From contig OZ023273.1 in NCBI GenBank assembly GCA_964007475.1, forward strand, positions 121,753,812-121,817,811: a stretch of 64,000 nt of DNA, read 5' to 3'. Below, piece by piece: positions 61,259 to 64,000 of this stretch. Under the pieces are notes generated by a model. That model saw nothing but the letters and a program-made list of their open reading frames with translations, did not search any database and had not been told where the DNA came from. Source of the stretch: Hybos culiciformis (taxonomy: Eukaryota > Arthropoda > Insecta > Diptera > Hybotidae). Every line of letters starts with the position of its first letter. Within the stretch, counting starts at the first letter, position 1. The position numbers and the translations under genes were made by a program.

Positions 61259-63450
61259 GGAAAAAAATATAATATACATAATATGTTGTACTGAATTCAA
61301 AGAAAGCATAAAAAATTAAATTTAAAGTGATATTTACATAAATATAAAAGTTAATTGCCGAAACGTATATATTCTGCTAAATTAAAATAACAATCTTTTT
61401 ACTCGTGTGTAATATTATCAGTTATTTAAATATTTTTATTATAATATTATCAATATCAATTATGAATTATTAATTTTTTTTTGATTATATCACGTACTAT
61501 GATGATATGTTAAAGTAGGAAAATATTATGTTTATGAACCTAAGAATATTTTATAGATATTCGTAATTTTTATTGATTTTCAAGATCTATTACAACAGGA
61601 TTTAATTTAATATTTAATTAAGTTTCTTTTCCACAATAAGCATTCAACATGAATAAATTAATGCTATTGATCTTGTTTGGCAAACATGATAACAGAATTA
61701 CATTATGCAATATTGTAATTTGATAAAAATAAAATATTTTTTATTGTTGATTTTAATTTCAACAGAAAAATTGCTTTTATTGTGAATAATGACAATTTTT
61801 GCTTAAGACATATCCTATGCACAAAGTTACTCCAATTAAATTTACTAAAGCATAATCAATCAAATTTAAAATTCATACATGAATCTTGATTACAAATTTA
61901 CTTGCATATGAAAACATAATAATCTTATTTCAGTTTTGACTTGTATTAAATTCATCCACAATTTGTCAATTGTTGGGAAGTCAAATTATTTAAGTTCAAG
62001 CAAAGACAAAAAAGAATCCATTCGTTTAAAATGCATCTACATAGTTCATTCTGTCAGCCGCATTTTAAAAAATTTAGTATTTATCTGATGTAGATTAATT
62101 TAGTAGATTTTATCCTTGTTGTAAATTGAAGAAAAAATTTGATTTTATTCAGCATACCAAACAATCATTTCTAAGTCACCATTTTTTTATCATATTTATG
62201 TCTTAATTTAATTTGTAACGAAAAGCTTTGTTAGTAAGTAGTGGGTTTCTTCAATTTATTTCAAATGATAAATAAACAAGCTCTATTCATGCAAAAATTA
62301 CAATCTTTTGTTATTCAGATACGAACTAAGAAATTAAAATTTTCAATTACGATTTTCAATATGCATCAAAATTTTTTATAACTTTATAAAAATTTCAACT
62401 ACTAGTAGTGGAATGTAAAAAATTTGAGTTTCTTGAATTTTGAAACTAGGACAAACATCAGATTTACAATTAATGGAAGGCTCAAATCTACACTATTTTG
62501 AAATAGATGTGAGAATATAATCATATCGGTCACTTATTAGAAATAAATATAATTGAAATTCAGCTTATTTTGAATCTTTAATAAAAAAAATAATTGCTCT
62601 ATGAAAAAAAAAAATTTTCCAATTACAAAAGTGTGGTCTTAACTGATCAAAAATGTTGATCATGTTTTACCTACATATACTCATTTAAATTGTAATAAAT
62701 TCAATCATTTCTAACACTTTTTATATTAATCTTGATAAACTTAAAAAGTTAAACAAAATTTTTTATTTTGCATATCGCACAATTTGACTTTGTTTTTGAA
62801 ATGCATAAAATGAAATTAATAAAGTTCGTTTCATGTGTATTTGTTTTTTGTCCAAGGTTTTTATTATTGAAAGTATGTATATTATTGTTAGCAAAGATAG
62901 AGTATGAGAATAATGTCACTTATTTCACTTAGTCTAAGATCTTGTTTGAGTATGAGAAATACAAATGGTTATATTTATATATACAAATTTTGATGAGTTA
63001 AATTCACATTTTCATGATTTTATGATAGGCAGGTCACGAGTTGAGATAACCATGATTGTGTATGATGATAAGGGGATAAAAATATTTTTTAGCTAAAGAA
63101 AAATAGTGAATGAAAGTTGAAAAAATTGTATTTGAGTAATCGGAATGAACAATATATAATTGTTAATGAATTTATATGTATTTATTATTATCTTTTTTTT
63201 TTTGAAAAGCTTCATGAGATTGTTTTGATATTGAATATCCTCAGAGTGACGTTATTAATGTTCCAAGTAACCACATGTATGTGTTAATGCGCTTCGTCAG
63301 AGTGACATTATAAATAAATTAATATATTTTATAATGTTTCAAAATAGACTGTATATTAAATATGAAAATTATATATGCAAAAAATTAATATACTTACAGA
63401 ATATAAAACAACAAGATATTCATTAGTTTCTGCATTATGAATAATTGACC
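61259..63450. other. AT-rich stretch downstream of GLDC
   Basis: No supported gene. CAGAGTGAC(G/A)TTAT occurs twice near 63243 and 63298. Confidence 0.6.
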
Positions 63451-63456
63451 TTTATT
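63451..63456 (-). terminator. Candidate GLDC poly(A) signal
   Basis: AATAAA on the minus strand, about 117 bases after the GLDC stop codon. Confidence 0.4.
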
Positions 63457-63572
63457 TCAATTAACCTTAGATTTTAGTTTAAAATTAGGAATATTATACA
63501 ATTTACAAATTTAAAAAAACTTATTTTAAGCTTATATATCTAGGACATTATTTTAATTCTACTAGAAAAGCA

Positions 63573-63683
63573 TTATAGTTCAGGCAATATCGGTGGGCAA
63601 GTGCAAACCAAATGTTTATCTCCGTATGCATCATCTATTCTTCCAACTGTTGGCCACATTTTAGAGTCCGGTCTCACAAAAAC
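63573..63683 (-). CDS. Gldc: GLDC last exon (36 residues plus stop)
   Basis: Starts in phase 0 after an acceptor TTTTTATTTTTAG. It contains [20 protein letters not shown], the hallmark end of glycine dehydrogenase. Confidence 0.94.
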   Translation of the reverse strand, partial: VFVRPDSKMWPTVGRIDDAYGDKHLVCTCPPILPEL

Positions 63684-64000
63684 CTAAAAATAAAAAAAAT
63701 AAAAATTTTTTTTTTCAAAAGCTATGTCAAATAATGTTTTTTTATATTACAGCCGGAAAAGCAGCTTGCTGTCTAGAATATGGTCGATTCCATTCATCAC
63801 TTGCAATTTGACACTGTGTATGGGGTGCCATTTTTAACGGATTAATTAGTTTATCCATTTTACCATCTTCGATTTCCTTAATTTCATATCTAATTGAAAT
63901 CATTGTTTCAATAAACCTATCCAATTCTTCTTTATCTTCTGATTCAGTTGGCTCAATCATCAACGTACCGGAAACAGGAAAAGACATTGTTGGAGCATGA
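63573..64000 (-). CDS. Gldc: Glycine dehydrogenase (P-protein), C-terminal part, partial at window edge
   Basis: GLDC is the pyridoxal-phosphate decarboxylase of the mitochondrial glycine cleavage system. Two minus-strand exons are visible: 63751-64000 (continuing past the edge) and 63573-63683 with the stop at 63573-63575. They are separated by a 67-bp intron with GTAATA donor and TTTTTAG acceptor. The first reads [20 protein letters not shown], then NPLKMAPHT and the [11 protein letters not shown] segment. The last reads [20 protein letters not shown] and ends [12 protein letters not shown]. These are the conserved C-terminal residues of animal P-proteins, with the usual short variable tail. 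The PLP-binding lysine lies upstream, outside the window. The ATG inside the first exon is internal methionine, not a start. Confidence 0.95.
63751..64000 (-). CDS. Gldc: GLDC penultimate exon, truncated by the window edge
   Basis: The frame remains open through the window end, with HAPT directly before MSFPVSG as in other P-proteins. The donor GTAATA follows the codon for alanine at 63751. Confidence 0.94.

Noticed and set aside
63742..63987. Treating the internal methionine of the GLDC exon as a start and extending the exon to 63742
   Set aside because: The residues HAPT, conserved in P-proteins, are in frame before it, and the last codons after 63751 are intron: the donor and the next exon reproduce the known C-terminus.
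1..64000. CRISPR arrays, bacterial operons or prophage-like systems
   Set aside because: No regularly spaced repeats with unique spacers and no prokaryotic gene organisation; the sequence is eukaryotic throughout.

Overview
This is an insect nuclear window, very AT-rich, with spliced genes, canonical GT-AG introns, long non-coding deserts and several classes of transposable element. The best-supported locus is the canonical circadian clock gene timeless (tim, the Drosophila-type gene and not its paralogue timeout). I could reconstruct it completely as 15 coding exons on the + strand at 1020-11070, encoding 1314 residues. Its wording is closest to the dipteran TIM proteins I know: a serine-rich block with [12 protein letters not shown], the [11 protein letters not shown] basic patch and the C-terminal [13 protein letters not shown] therefore suggest Diptera or a close relative, but I cannot name a species.

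Layout. 1-1019: a GC-rich repeat island, then the tim upstream region with a CACGTG E-box and a short arginine-rich upstream ORF. 1020-11083: tim. 11-40 kb: mostly non-coding, carrying an LTR-bounded element without gag-pol (13318-16370), a non-autonomous hAT element (19328-20365) and two copies of a Helitron-like family (31019-31968, 34501-34958). 40006-40644 (- strand): a small secreted protein gene. 40870-40947 and 42685-42727 (- strand): two tentative exons of another gene. 46360-46409 (+): an isolated exon-like block. 51-61 kb: three inverted-repeat elements. One is TA-flanked and contains a 5S rRNA-like, Pol III-promoter-like head with a long A-rich tail and a near-perfect 43-bp hairpin. 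One is Mutator-like with a 9-bp duplication and about 18 copies of a short motif. One is TA-flanked with long inverted arms. 63573-64000 (- strand): the last two exons of glycine dehydrogenase (GLDC, P-protein), running off the right edge.

The three firm genes do not form a pathway. TIM is a nucleo-cytoplasmic clock repressor partner, GLDC is a mitochondrial glycine-cleavage enzyme, and the 212-residue protein is secreted with unknown function. The most informative observations are two built-in alternative ends of tim, which resemble the cold-regulated tim isoforms of Drosophila, and several unusual mobile-element structures.
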